From NCBI GenBank assembly GCA_964034945.1, contig OZ035962.1, forward strand, positions 13,139,388-13,203,387: DNA of 64,000 nucleotides, in the 5' to 3' direction. Source of the stretch: Chrysopilus asiliformis. Its lineage: Eukaryota; Arthropoda; Insecta; Diptera; Rhagionidae. Shown here piece after piece: positions 10,801 through 22,395 of the stretch. The translations under genes were made by a program, and so were the position numbers. How positions within the stretch are numbered: position 1 is the stretch's first letter; each line of letters begins with the position of its first letter. A model generated the notes under the pieces. The model made no database searches, was not told the DNA's origin, and saw only the letters and a list, made by a program, of their open reading frames with translations.

Positions 10801-12314
10801 TTTTATTTTTAAGTATTTGACGATTTTCTCCTGACAATTGTAGCTTTTCTTATGTTTTGTAATATAAAATGACCCATTTTAAATCATAAAAAAAAAATGT
10901 TAAAAAACAAATGACAATTTCTAGATGGAAAAGTTGATAAAGGTCAAAGGTAAACGTAGACGTTAATGTGTTGCGTCGAGGGCAATTATCTATAAAGGAC
11001 AGAAATCGTTATATTTTTCATCCATTAAAAATATCCATAAATAGTTTAAATGAATTAATTCTATTTATAGGAAATTTTATCGATGTGAATTTATGAAACA
11101 ATATTGTTCAAAATGGCATTTTTAATGGGAAATATGAAAAACAGGAAAATTTTATGTATCAATATTTTGAACAAAACGAATATCTCTATAAAATTGAGAT
11201 TTCTGATGCAAATTTCATAAATTGACAATAACGGAAAATTTACATTTAAATTAATTCGCGAAAGATTGTGATGGTTTTAAGTGAACGTCACAAGTTTGGT
11301 TATTGGAATTTAAAAATTAAATATTCATAGAATATTTCATAATTTTGTAATATAATAGAGAATTAAACACTTTATCTATCGTTTTACTTAAAAAAAAAAA
11401 CATTTTCGATTAATATTCAGAATCACAGAAACCTGTAGGTGTTTAGAATTTTTGATGTAATTCTTAATTTCCTAGAATGTTGTACACAACAACATATAAC
11501 TCTTTTTTTTGTCTATTCCATTAAAACTATGACATCATATTTCGATTTTACTACAATAGCTGTCTTCTCTACCGTCCATACATTTTCTTATATCCGTATT
11601 GTGATTGCCAAGTGAGAAACAAGTGGAAAAATTCACACTTGAAATTTCTCGCCTATTCATTTTCACATCACCTTTGAACAATTTGGTATTGTGATTTACG
11701 ATATAAGAAAGATAGATTCAAGAAAGATAGTTACGTTTTATTATGTATACATCATATAAAATTATTTTTCTAGATCTAAGTGAGGTGTTTGAGCAATATT
11801 TCACACTTTTGGTTGCATTTGAAGACGAAAACCAGCGCAACAGTTTCGTGCGTATTCCAAAAACCCGCGCTTGCGGAATCAAGCCTCTGCACAGGGTCTA
11901 GAACTAAGTGGTGTGACTCACAAATACTACCAGACGCAATCCTCAGAAAAAAATTAACAATTTAGTGATTCCTTCACTCGACGCTTGTGTTATTTTGGAC
12001 CGTAAAAAAATAAAGTGATATATAGCTTTTAACTGTAAGGTGTAGTTGACACTGACACGTAAAAATTTTTGCATGCGGCGTATTTAAAAAAAAACTTTCT
12101 GAAAAAAATTTCCCGACGGCACTATTTTTCCCCACGAAAATTTTTTTTGCTGTCAACGAAAAGTAGTAATTATATTGTAACTTCCAATATTTTTAAAAAT
12201 TTCAAATATTCAGGGCAAACACAATATTCCTCTCAGATTTTTGTCCCTTGATCAGCTTACAAATAGGTTTTTTTTAAATATTTATCTCATAATTTCTCAA
12301 TAAATTTTTTTTAC
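10801..12314. other. intergenic or intron, no gene seen
   Basis: If the shared exon at 12315-12383 is real, this is its downstream intron. A stretch at about 11790-11900 has a more coding-like composition and a 30-codon open frame on the plus strand, but no motif and no convincing splice sites. Nothing else noted. Confidence 0.4.
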
Positions 12315-12383
12315 CTATTTGGGGTCCACGATAATGATCCCATTTGAAACGGACGGGTTCCGCAGCGCTTGGAGGAGGTGGAC
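12315..12383 (-). CDS. shared internal coding exon of an unrecognised gene
   Basis: A 69-nt exon on the minus strand. It is preceded by an acceptor (TTTTCAG, just right of 12383) and followed by a donor (GTAAAA, just left of 12315). In phase 1 it encodes PPPPSAAEPVRFKWDHYRGP followed by QI, with no stop, and ends in phase 1. Three separate upstream exons (15493-15553, 17430-17550, 25463-25562) all end in phase 1, so each can join here in frame, adding one codon across the junction. The GC-rich coding sequence stands out sharply from its AT-rich surroundings. I do not recognise the protein; the proline run followed by a WDHYRG motif suggests a cytoplasmic N-terminal region. Downstream exons would be left of this exon, possibly outside the window. 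The exon is well supported by composition and splice signals, its function not at all. Confidence 0.6.
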   Translation of the reverse strand, partial: VHLLQALRNPSVSNGIIIVDPK

Positions 12384-13371
12384 CTGAAAATCGACAATTC
12401 AAATAATATCTCGATTATTTGTTAAAAGCAGACGCACAACACCCAAAATACGCTTGGCAAGAAACCACCGTATTTTAAATTCTAGTTTAATATTTGTTTA
12501 ACCACTGTAATTTTAAAATGAAAATATTACAATAACGGAGATTTTAAAAAAATAATTGCAATTGGTAGTTCTTCCAAAAACGAGAAACAAGCGTAAAAAT
12601 CGGTCGCACAATTTTAAAATTTAAATTTGGTAGCTTATAAGTAATTTTACTACGGCCGGCGGAAAAGAACTTCTTGATCGGAATACGCGTACGCGTTTAT
12701 TACACATGGTTCACATGGTTCATTTTATCTTAACAAGATAGGAATTAAAACAAAATTTAATAGATATAATAAGTGAAAAGAAGTTTAAAATTTTAAGTTA
12801 AAAATTATTCATGCAAAAATTTGTAAAATTTTTGAATAAAAGAAATAAAATGAAAGGTGTTTAAAGGCGTTTCGTCAACACGAAATACGACTTGCAATGT
12901 GCGACGTTTAAACAGACAAATTTCGGTATCTTGGAAAATATCTAACGATCAGGGAACCCTAACTTCGAATTGAGGTACGGACAATCAAATTAGTAGTTAT
13001 CACAACGTCTTAAGTACTCAATTTCTATAAACTTATCAGTTAGCGATCAAGTTCATTGTTAATTTCGTAAAAAAACGATCTCGTTCAAGTTGATAATGAA
13101 CGTGATCATTTAATCAAGAATAGTATAGTTCAATTAAACAATGAAAAATGTATCGTTTTGATAAATGCCAATGATTGAATCAATCACGAACGAAGTTGAC
13201 GCCAAATCCACCAATGAAATTTCTCTCCGTGTATCTTGAATAAATTGTGGTTACCATAAAATTTCAGTGAACTTAAAGATATGGATTTTTCTTGATACCT
13301 GAATACGATTAAATTACGTTAAACGGATTTTGAATGAGGATATATTAGTAAAAAATGTAATAGAGAGGAGA
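12384..13371. other. intron or intergenic, no gene seen
   Basis: AT-rich. Inverted phrases around GATCAAGTTCATT / AATGAACGTGATC at 13045-13115 suggest a decayed small inverted-repeat element. Nothing else. Confidence 0.4.
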
Positions 13372-13512
13372 ATGTCTTCTGCTGGACTTAGAATTGGTGA
13401 CGCGGATTATGGTTTGATAATATTTTTGGTGGTAATTTTATTGACTTCGGGATGCATTCAATCGATGGCTGGTCTAGTGGGTCAGATTCTCAAAGAATCT
13501 AGGATGGGGTAG
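13372..13512 (+). CDS. small open frame with one membrane-like segment, unrecognised
   Basis: 46 codons from ATG at 13372 to TAG at 13510. A polar start (MSSAGLRIGDADYG) is followed by a hydrophobic run (LIIFLVVILLTSG) long enough for a membrane span, then MAGLVGQI. The frame is open upstream to about 13330 without another ATG. Right after it comes a repeat-like sequence (CAGGCCCGTAGGCAGAATTT), so it may be a piece of an old mobile element, not a host gene. It also lies inside the proposed introns of the minus-strand gene. I do not recognise it. Confidence 0.2.
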   Translation: MSSAGLRIGDADYGLIIFLVVILLTSGCIQSMAGLVGQILKESRMG

Positions 13513-14089
13513 AATTAGCTAAGCCATACAACTCGCAGGCCCGTAGGCAGAATTTCTTTTCGGAGGGGGCTTGCTTGTCCTAGAAGCAGAACCAAATTTA
13601 ATCATAGTATTTTTTATTGTGTTACATCCCAATTGAGCAAATTGGTTGGAAAACCAATTGGATTTCCAATCATCTTGTACCAAGTACCGAAGGTACGATT
13701 TATGGAATTTTGACTGGAAATCCAAGATTTTTTCCTGTGAAAATGGTCCTTTTTGTACCATAAGGTCCATAATTCCATATGTTCCCACAAATATTCTTAA
13801 ACTTTATAAAGGAAAATTGCGTGGTGCATTTGGACACGGTACAAAAATTCCAACATTGGTCAATTGGGATATGTCAACTGAATTCTGCCATGGAGCTGAA
13901 AAACCTTAAACCCGATTTTTATAACACAACACAAAGCTTTCGCGAATCTCCTGACTTTTTTATTCGAAGTGGTGATATCGGCTGTGCAAATGTGTGGCTA
14001 CGAATTTATTTCACTTTGCCAGTCTATTAATCTAATGTCTTTGGTCTATACACAACGTTATGCAAAGAGCTGACTTGGACAAGATATTT

Positions 14090-14775
14090 TTTCATTCGTT
14101 ACTACAAAGTTTGTGCTAGCGGGATGCGAAACCACGCACTTTTGAGTAGTCGTATTTATCATAAAGTTAAGGCCGTGAAATTTTACAGGTCCTGGAATGG
14201 AACGACCCTATCAACTTTTGGGATTTCCACCGGAAGTAATCAAAATGGTGGCTTTCTAAAAATCGTCATTTCTTGTGATAAGACCGTATCGTATCTCAAA
14301 AACTCCGTATCTCAAGTTGTTATATACCGTTATTTCAAAAAAATCGGTTTTTTGGGATTATTTCAAAAACTGATGGGTTTCCGTTGGTTTAATGTTTGAG
14401 ATGAATTAAAGATAATAATATTTCACAAAATTTTGTGTTTTGCCATTATCCGGTAACTTTTATTTTTTTTAAAATTAGATTTTGGCGAATTGTTTGCAAA
14501 CTAAAGGTTTATCAAAACAAAAATTAGAGGAAGAATTAAATATATTGCTTTTGTCACCATTTTTCCCTTTCACTGGAAATCTATATCTTTTTTCGTTATC
14601 AAAATATTTCAGGAAAAAAAATCCTGTTTTTATATAAACTAATATTATATCCGTCGGGTTATCCGTCGGGTTATCCGTCGGGTTATCCGTCGCGTTATAT
14701 TGTAATTTGCACAGAGACGTAGATTTTGTATAAGAAACTCAGGGGCTGCTCACATCAGATATGTAAATATTTATA
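14090..14775. repeat. dispersed repeat, family A (intact comparison copy)
   Basis: Contains GGGATTTCCACCGGAAGTAA, a nearby AAAATGGTGGCTTTCT, and, further right, GACGTAGATTTTGTATAAG and GCTGCTCACATCAGATAT. The same phrases in the same order occur at 22060-22760, where a Helitron-like element interrupts them, and the right half at 41340-41465. A partial relative with TATGCACTTTTCAGTAGTCG is at 15290-15430. Non-coding. Confidence 0.65.
14650..14698. repeat. 12-bp minisatellite, four units
   Basis: Four head-to-tail copies of ATCCGTCGGGTT (the last reads CGTCGCGTT). It lies inside the family A repeat; single or fewer units are present at the same place in the copies at about 22360 and 41365, so it has expanded in this copy. 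Confidence 0.85.
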
Positions 14776-15492
14776 CTCAAAATGTGGATTTTTACTCAAA
14801 ACCACAGCCATTTTGAAATTTTCAACACAGTTCCATGCTAATATTCGAATTAGACTTTTGGTTATTTAAAGAATTTTCACTTGGGGTTTGTTTTACTGAA
14901 AGATTATGCAAAATCCTGCTTTAAGAACTTTGTTCTCTACAAAGCCGCGAAAAAAAACTTTTTAATCGTGGCCGATTTTACATGTTGTAATTAAAAATCT
15001 TACATTCTTGAAAAGTTATAGAGTTAAATAAAACAAGGTAAAAAAATGTTCACTTAGTAAATTTTTAGAAAATTAATTTAGAGGTAAAAACTTTTTAGAG
15101 ACAAAAATAAAGAAATAGATTAACAAACAAAAGCCGGAGATTAAGCTATTATATCAACGATATTTCGTTATTATTTTTTTAATTATTTAAAACATTTGTA
15201 AAATTGTTTTTACAAAAAAAAGAATATAAAATAAACATGAACTTTTACAGGCATTTTTTTAGCTTTTTCAAAATTGTAAATACGTTTTTCGCAATTCACT
15301 ACGAAACTATGCACTTTTCAGTAGTCGTATTAATCATAAAAGTTAAAGACTATGAAATTTCCCAATCTTTTGTCTTTTCTCAAAAACTTTGTATCTCAAG
15401 CCGTTACGAGGTATTTCAGATTTTGCAAAATAAAAATAAAATAATAAACATAACTTTTAGTTGCAAGAAATATAAATTGAAAATTAAATTAC

Positions 15493-15553
15493 CTTCTTCT
15501 TCCACCATAATAGCATTTGGCTGTGTATTAACCAACTGTACTTGAGAGCCCAT
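15493..15553 (-). CDS. alternative first coding exon 1b
   Basis: Minus strand from ATG at 15553: MGSQVQLVNTQPNAIMVEEE, then one base before the donor GTAATT (15492 and below). It is 61 nt, ending in phase 1. Joining to the shared exon at 12315-12383 gives a glycine codon at the junction and an open reading frame. There is no coding sequence immediately upstream, so it behaves as a first coding exon with its own start, 2 kb from exon 1c. Function unknown; the acidic, hydrophilic sequence would give one cytoplasmic-looking N-terminal variant. The existence of the exon is inferred from start, frame and splice signals only. Confidence 0.5.
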
Positions 15554-16864
15554 AACAAAGTTGAATATCTTTCCACAAAATAATTAACAAAACTTCGAAC
15601 TTCAAATCAAAACTTTACTCCTAAAAATGCTTAAATAAAACTTTTAATTAAATTACTATAAGATTTCTATGAAACTGAGCATATCTAAATTGTTCTTCAC
15701 TTGAAATCCAACACATAAACTCCGAAAACTTGTCACATATCCAACATAAATGATTAAAATAGGATAAAAAATCAACTTAAACCGTATCGCAATAAACTAA
15801 AATATCATAAAAACTTTTTCTAAGGAAAGCTATTGCGACCTTAGCTGTCCATTTAGCTCGACTTGTTTACATCGAATATTCACACCAAACAATTTACGCC
15901 ACAAAAACCCCAAACGGACAACAAAATTATCCCTTCTTAGATCCGGCGAACGATACGTGCCGCATTTCAATAGACTGAATGTTAGCGAAATAGTTTCGAG
16001 CACACAAAAATCAAATCGCCCCAACGGAATCAACTTCTAAGGATAGGAAAAGGAGTCCTTCTTAACCTCTAATTCAATCGAAAAAAAAACACCGACCTCG
16101 AACATGTCACCAAAAATAAAACGATGAAAAAAGAAACCATATTTTTTATGTAATATCGATTTAAAAAGGGATTTTTTTATGTATGTACGATCAACGAAAA
16201 ATTGAAACTATTATCCTGTCATTTGAAATATTATACTGTCGATGTAAGAGTTATGAACGTTTGTGGAAGTCAGCCAAGCCGAGTTGTGAATCAATAAAAT
16301 TCCAACCATCCATTATCCACCTGTCTATGCATTAATTTCCTAATATGAATTTATAACCATAGCCTATAGCAAAGTAGTTGGAAAAGGAGGCAGGGTGGCA
16401 TTGACATTTGACCAAGTCCGATATGTCGCAACATAAAGTAATGGACTATTGTATTATATTTAACCCTATCCCAAAGCGATTCACATCAGTTAGTGCCGGC
16501 CTACAACGAATGGGGGGCAGTTGAAAAAAGTCAAAGGACTCTCCATCGCGCGATATACAAAATAGTTCATTTAATTAATTTATGACTTTTTTCCCCTACC
16601 TTTAGTTAAGTTAAACAATGTTCAATTTTTTATTACAATTTTTGTTTTAAAGAAAATGTCCTACAATCAATTAAAAGGATTTAATTGTAATATGGAACTA
16701 ATAAATGATTAATAAAATAGTTATACTGTCTTGATCAGTTAAAGGCAGACTTTTATTTTCAATGTAAAACAGTTACAAGGAAAAAAACTTGAATTAATAA
16801 GTATGAAAAAACTAGTTTCAAACAAATGCTTTTTTTACGAAACCCGCTTTTTTTTTATAATTCT
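15554..16864. other. intron or intergenic, no gene seen
   Basis: If exon 1b is real, its promoter and 5' UTR should lie at the left of this stretch; I see no clear TATA box or initiator. The GC-richer part at 15830-16060 has an open minus-strand frame without a motif and may be 5' UTR. Confidence 0.35.
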
Positions 16865-16905
16865 AGCCAGAGCTTAGGGGAAGACCCTTTAATGCCGAAG
16901 CACAG
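16865..16905 (-). mobile_element. very short non-LTR retrotransposon 3' end (CR1/RTE-like family)
   Basis: CAGAGCTTAGGGGAAGACCC and then TTTAATGCCGAAGCACAG are the last 40 bp of the element also present at 44517-44878 (minus) and 55228-55665 (plus). A severely 5'-truncated copy. Confidence 0.7.
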
Positions 16906-17429
16906 AAAAAGTACAAATTATTGAATATTTGGTAATTCAATTAAATCAAGAAAATAATTCAGAAAAAATAGAGCGAAAGCTAATTTGACAAATCTAATCT
17001 GATAACACAAAAAATTCTATAGAAATCCTTTTAATGGTAAAAAATAGTCCAAATTCAAAGGATCTGCGTCTGTTGTCAAACAGGCCTATTTTTCGTGTTC
17101 ACCTTTTTTGTATGATTCTAATTTTCTATAGCCTACTTTTGGGCGTTTAAAAAAACTCGCTGCTAATTTCTAAAACGCCTGAAAATAGACTTCCATTCTG
17201 AAGATAAATTCAACAATACTTTTCCCTCTATAGGAGAGGAAAGTAAAAAGAGAAAACATACAGTTAAAATAAAAAAAAAGAAATCATATAGTAAAAACTT
17301 TATAACTGAACTATTTTTAAGGCGTAGCGCAATTTCCATAAATGGTTTCCATATGAGTTCGCCCGCAATATTCATATCTTTTTTCCGATTTAAAAAAAAA
17401 AACTATTGTCGATAAATTACTTTACATAC
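16906..17429. other. intron or intergenic, no gene seen
   Basis: AT-rich. At 17175-17245 it contains a short phrase also seen near 7620 (TATAG.AGAGGAAAGTAAAAAG), a trace of a dispersed repeat. Confidence 0.4.
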
Positions 17430-17550
17430 CATGACTATACATTGAGGCCCCGGATGCAGTGTCTGGACGTCGCGATATACTTCCGTGAGTGCTGCCCGAT
17501 AACGTCGTCATTTTAATAGGTTGAGCGTGCGATTGCATAGTTGGAGCCAT
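17430..17550 (-). CDS. alternative first coding exon 1c
   Basis: Minus strand from ATG at 17550 in a good context (CAAATGG): MAPTMQSHAQPIKMTTLSGS, then a Ser/Thr/His-rich stretch ending SMYSH, plus one base before the donor GTATGT (17429 and below). It is 121 nt, phase 1, matching the shared exon at 12315-12383, with glycine at the junction. The frame stays open upstream to an ATG at 17637 that would add 29 residues with a hydrophobic start (MLVSFYHLLFFLVCLV). That longer start would give a signal-peptide-like N-terminus, but its context is weaker, so I prefer 17550. The sequence is low in complexity and likely unstructured and phosphorylatable. Not recognised. Confidence 0.5.
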
Positions 17551-18130
17551 TTGATGGCTCCCCCACCGACAATTTAAACAACGTTTATTAACCAAGCAGA
17601 CGAGAAAAAACAATAAATGGTAAAATGACACTAACACTGACCACTACTACTTTACTGTGCACCAAAAAGATGCCGAAATAACGCCACTGGGAATACTCTG
17701 TTTATATCCTTTTTGATCCTAACTTAATATCCTTTTTAATACTAGCGCAAACCAGACCCAACTGTCGAGTGGCGCGCTAAATTTTATCACTGACGATGTT
17801 GTCGTTCACTTCGTAACATGAGAGTCGTCGATTAGGAATGTCCTCTTTGAGTATCTTGGACGAAACTGAAAAAAAGGATATTCGATGGTCTGTGACTGCT
17901 GTAGGTAACCGGAAGACCGTATCCCTACGTCGCGTCGGTCGGACCGTATGTATACGCAGATATGAAATCAACTGGTATTAAAGGAAAAGTGAAATTGTGA
18001 CTGAGATAAGACGAGATGCGCATGTCCTTTTCCGAATTCTACTCAGAATTTTATCAGCTTTTCGTTGAATATGTCGACTGAGTAAATGAGTGAATTGGAG
18101 GAATGAATGCGGGTGGCGCCTTTTCATTTT
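17551..18130 (-). promoter_or_regulatory. probable 5' UTR and promoter region of exon 1c
   Basis: This stretch is less AT-rich than its neighbours (for example GACCGACGCGACGTAGGG and CGCGCCACTCGACAG on the minus strand) and lies directly upstream of exon 1c. TCAGT initiator-like words occur, but I cannot choose a start site. The call rests on position and composition only. Confidence 0.3.
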
Positions 18131-20074
18131 CCAACACTATGTTAAGCATTGAGTTCAGGCATCATAACAAGTGGCCTCTTATGGCGGTGTCTCACAAGTG
18201 TTTGGCATCTTAGAAAAATGAAACTGCTTTTATATTAAAAATAAGTTTGTGTACTTATAAACAAAGTAGTTAAGGACAACTACTACTAGTAGTTTATATT
18301 ATATTTTTTGTGCTATTGTAGTTACAAACTTTTTTCTTATTCTTTGTTTAGAAAATTCAGAAAATCAGAAGGCAGTGGACAAATGGCGAAATTTGATATA
18401 AAAATCCAAATTTAAAAAAGGAGTTTCGTTAACGTAGCCATACTGAGGGAATTCACAGTCCTCTTTTAAAATGCGGGTAAATTTACCGCTCGGTAATTCA
18501 GTCAAATTTAACAGATTTTTACCGAGACGGTAATTTGGTTCATGTAAAAATGAATTACCGGATTCGGTAATTGTATACATGCCTCGAGTCGTGTTTTTCA
18601 GCCTCGGTATTCGGTATCAAGAATCAACCGCGAGTGGCGCTAGTAATGTTTTTAGTTGTCAAATTTTTTCGCTGGTTATCTCATCGGACTGCAATTTTAT
18701 TCAATTTTGATAGCCGTTGCCACAATAGAAATTCAAAAGAATACATCAATCATGGATTTAAAGGTATGTGATATATTTTACAATCAAATTCGCAGTTCAT
18801 GATTTGGTCACGTATCAAATAAAAGCGCTGTTCTCAAATCTGTGCTGTGGGATGTTCACAGCAGAATATTTTCAGTCTTTTAATATTACCGAAAATACCG
18901 AATACCGAATACCGAAGAGGATTGTGAATACCCTCATTGTTTTTTTTTTTGGTCAATCCGTAATAAGATGGTTAAAACGGAACAATAACGCCGCAGGAGA
19001 AATTTTTTAAACAGAATGTGATTTAAGTGAAGAGCTACACAGTGTTAAGCTAAAATTAGCTCAACCTGCGTGTTCTTTACGTTACATAAAAAATGCGGTT
19101 GAACTTGTCAAAATCCCAATCAAAAACTATTGAGATACTACATGCTTTCTAGGTGAAAATTCGTTAAAAATTAAACCGCAGGCGAAAAAATAATATTTTT
19201 CATCAAGAAAAAATAAATATTTATTTTTTCATTTTTTTAGCTTTTCACATTCAGGCATCCCTCAATTTAAGAGACCTCGTTATACGGCGTTTAGAATACA
19301 CAACGCAAAATCACGAAATTTTAAGTGCCGTTTACAACAACTAAACGTAGAAACTTAAGCCCAACTTAAATTTTTTAATGGTATTATTCCACATAAGTTT
19401 AAATGGCCCGAAAATTGTAAAATAAAGAAAAAGACAGGTAATCAGTAAGACAGAAAAATTCCAATTGACATAAGAACTGCGCGAAAAGTCGGGCAGAGAA
19501 AAATGTTTTGTATTATCTTTGGTTACGATTGAATCAAAAAGTTATGCCGAAAATATTGTCGCGCACTGCAGTGGTGCTAAATAAAAAAAAATTTTTTTTT
19601 TACCTTTAATTTTCGCAACAAATATTTTTCTTTTATTGTTTGCAGAAAACTAGACGAGTTGAGACAAAAATTTGATTTTTGTGAGCATTTGTTTGCCTAA
19701 AAATTTTAATTTTGAAGGATAAACGTGAGTTTTTCGCCGACTTGGTCTTAAATTCGATAACTTGCTTCAATTTTAAGTTCAATTTTGTATTGAAATTTAT
19801 CGGGTGGTTCTCTTTTCACGCTCCCTTTTATCAATGAAAACTTCCCGTATACCATTTTAAGCCCACTTTTAAGACCATTCGAACTTATGTGAGATAATAC
19901 CTTTAGACCAAGAATTTCTATAGTTTAAGTAGGCTAACCACAATTTATTTTTTTAAGTATAATTGGCGCAACGCGGCATACATTGAATAATCCGGCACAA
20001 AAGTTTAGTTTCTGGGACGTCGCGACAACATAGATGATTCCGAGGCTGTCTAACTAGTCCGAGACGTATGATTA
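18131..20074. other. intergenic, small repeats only
   Basis: Between 18470 and 18570 the word TTACCG or its complement CGGTAA recurs about seven times in opposing orientations, probably a decayed inverted-repeat element. At 18888-18918 there are three head-to-tail ATACCGA units. No gene seen. Confidence 0.45.
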
Positions 20075-20319
20075 GGCACTTGGCACACCGAATGCGAATT
20101 CGCACCGGATTGCGAAAAAGTTCAAGTTTACCACGCGATCTTATATCATATGTCATCTACATTAGCTCTAATTTTGCAGATACCGCAATTTCGCGGAGAT
20201 CGCATTGTTACGTAATACAAAATTAGAGCTCATGTAGATGACATATGATATAAGATCGCGTGGTAAACTTGAACTTTTTCGCAATGCGGTGCGAATTCGC
20301 ATTCGGTGTGCCAAGTGCC
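20075..20319. mobile_element. PIF/Harbinger-like MITE, copy 1
   Basis: 245 bp made almost entirely of two inverted arms (about 100 bp each), starting GGCACTTGGCACACCGAATG. The flanks are TTA on both sides (20072-20074, 20320-20322), the 3-bp TWA target duplication typical of PIF/Harbinger. A second copy, also 245 bp and also flanked by a 3-bp duplication (TAA), is at 59108-59352. No coding capacity. Confidence 0.85.
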
Positions 20320-21510
20320 TTACCCTATCTTTCGTGACAAATTGCGAGAAATTAAAACGGGATTTTGAACAAACCCTCCGAACTTTACCGAAAGTTGATA
20401 GAATCGTAGTAAAATCTCAAAACCAAATATATCGAGAAATAATTATCTGCTAAACCCGATAAAAAGTTTTTTAACTATCATATTTCAGCGCTAGTTAGAC
20501 ACTACCCTTAAGAGTAGTACATGTTATCCATGAATAGTCAGAGTCAAAGATGAAAAACCTTTAAAAGCTTTTACAGCAGAACAACGGACGTGCTTAGATA
20601 GGCATACGTGCAAGACTACTCTTCGAGTCCTAAATAAATTCCTTGTTCCTACAGGATACTAAAACTTCAGTAGGATGCTAAACCACCCCGATTTTCCTCT
20701 GTTTTTGTCTCTTCCATATCCGCACCACTCGATTTCCCTTTATTATGGGTGATTTAACTCAACTTTATACGAGGCGAATATCTGACAAGAAATGACGTTC
20801 TAAAAGTTTAATGACCCAATTCCATATGTATCCGCACTGCTATCCTTGCCCAAAAATGTCATGTCAGGAGAAGAAAAGCGGACGATTTATGCGTCCTAAA
20901 GCTTACTATTGCCAAAGAATGACTGCGAAAATTTTTCGGTATTTATTGAGATATCAAATTTATGATTGCCAGATGACATTCAATTGGGCAAACAATTTCT
21001 GGACACTTCATCGGTGGATTATTAAATTTTACTCTTCAAGAGCAACCAATGCCCAGAGGGTCCAGTCCATCCGGCTAGATAACCCATAAACATATTAATT
21101 CGTTTGCTCATTTAATGTTTCCTTTTATTCGATATGAAATATTGTATGTCGTGATATGAAAATTATATAGATTTACTTATTATTATTTGTGTTCGATGTA
21201 GATAACTTGTACTCATAATGTAGAAATCCCTCGATCGTGAACATTTTTTAATGATGTCAATAAACCAAGGGAATCGGCATATGCTCACATATAGAATATT
21301 CATACATGTAGAATAGTCTTTGGTGGTATACATATTTACTTTCTTATACGAAGTATAATAAAGTATTGTATTCATGAAAAATTTCTACCTTGTATTTTTG
21401 CCAAAGCAACATTTTCCGGGCACTCCTGACTTGATTGGAGCATTATTACATAAATTTCATTCTGTCTATTAGGCAGTTAGTCTGTTTGTCAGTTAAGGCC
21501 GGAATACAAT
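20320..21510. other. intergenic, no gene seen
   Basis: A plus-strand open frame of 92 codons (20811-21089) shows no domain. From about 21465 the sequence is a GTTAGTCTGTT-type tandem array that resumes after the MITE at 21935-22015. Confidence 0.45.
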
Positions 21511-21935
21511 TGGCCCGACACAACATTTACGACGACATTTTAGATTTACTATGTTTCTGTATGCAATCAATCCGACAAACTTTGTCGTCGTAACAAGTTA
21601 AATCGAATTTTTTTTGTCGGTCAGATCGCAGCCAAAATTTCATGGTTGATTCAAAATGAAATCTTATGAGGACGTCATAAAATCTAAATTTCATCACTCA
21701 AGGGAAAATTAAAGAAAGTATTAGAAAGTATAGTTCGTATGCTGTGTTGTTTGCATTCACATTCCTATTCTGTATGATAACTGATAAAAAAAGAATATTA
21801 TTTGTGGCTTTTACCGTCCCATTGTCAAAATCAAATGAAAAGCAAATGACGTTTAGAATAACAACGTGTATGGAATTGCATATGGAGGACAACTATGTGG
21901 CCGTAATCTGCCGTCGTAAGTGTTGTGTCGGGCCA
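21511..21935. mobile_element. MITE inserted in a GTTAGTCTGTT-type array
   Basis: The ends TGGCCCGACACAACATTTAC (left) and TGGCCCGACACAACACTTAC (right, other strand) match over 24 bp up to GACG. 425 bp, AT-rich interior, no transposase. On both sides the host sequence consists of GTTAGTCTGTT-like units (about 21470-21495 and 21936-22015), so it seems to sit inside that simple repeat. Target duplication not resolved. Confidence 0.75.
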
Positions 21936-22059
21936 GTCTGTTAGTTTGATGGTCAGTTAGTGTGTTGGTCTGTTGGTCCGTTAGTCTTTTAGCCTATTAG
22001 TATGTTAATCTGTGTACAAAATTCCTCAAAACCTGATTGAGCTGTCAGTGCAATTTTAC

Positions 22060-22395
22060 AGGGATGTTTGGTCTTGGAATATGACAATCCTATCAACTTT
22101 TTGGTGGAAATCCGTTAACCAGAAGTAACCAAAATGGCGGCTTTTTATAAATCACAATTTCGTTCTTTGCTGTTTACTCCGAAACTATTAATTTTTTTTT
22201 GTAGTCTTTTGTATCACAAATGTTGAAGACAATCGATAAAAAAAGAATTAAGAAAAAAAAACTATAAAAGAAGAATTAAAGATATTAAAATTCTCCACAT
22301 TTTGTCTTGTCCTATAAATCGATATCTTTTACCGTTATCGAGATATTTCAGACTTTACTTGCCGGTTTATGGTGTAAATTGCGCAAGAACGTAGA
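22060..22395. repeat. family A repeat, left part (interrupted)
   Basis: Contains CTTTTTGGTGGAAATCCGTT and AAAATGGCGGCTTTTT, as at 14210-14260. Its right part resumes at 22714 after the Helitron-like insertion. Confidence 0.65.

Noticed and set aside
11780..11965. Exon-like patch with coding-like composition
   Set aside because: No consistent splice sites in the phase needed for the minus-strand gene, and the plus-strand frame is short without a motif. Left unannotated.
14650..14698. CRISPR-like array
   Set aside because: Units are 12 bp head to tail with no spacers, in an insect genome: a minisatellite.
20238..20453. 71-codon frame, also found with the same start at 19953-20156 (minus)
   Set aside because: Both come from the two inverted arms of the PIF-like MITE, which explains the identical N-termini.
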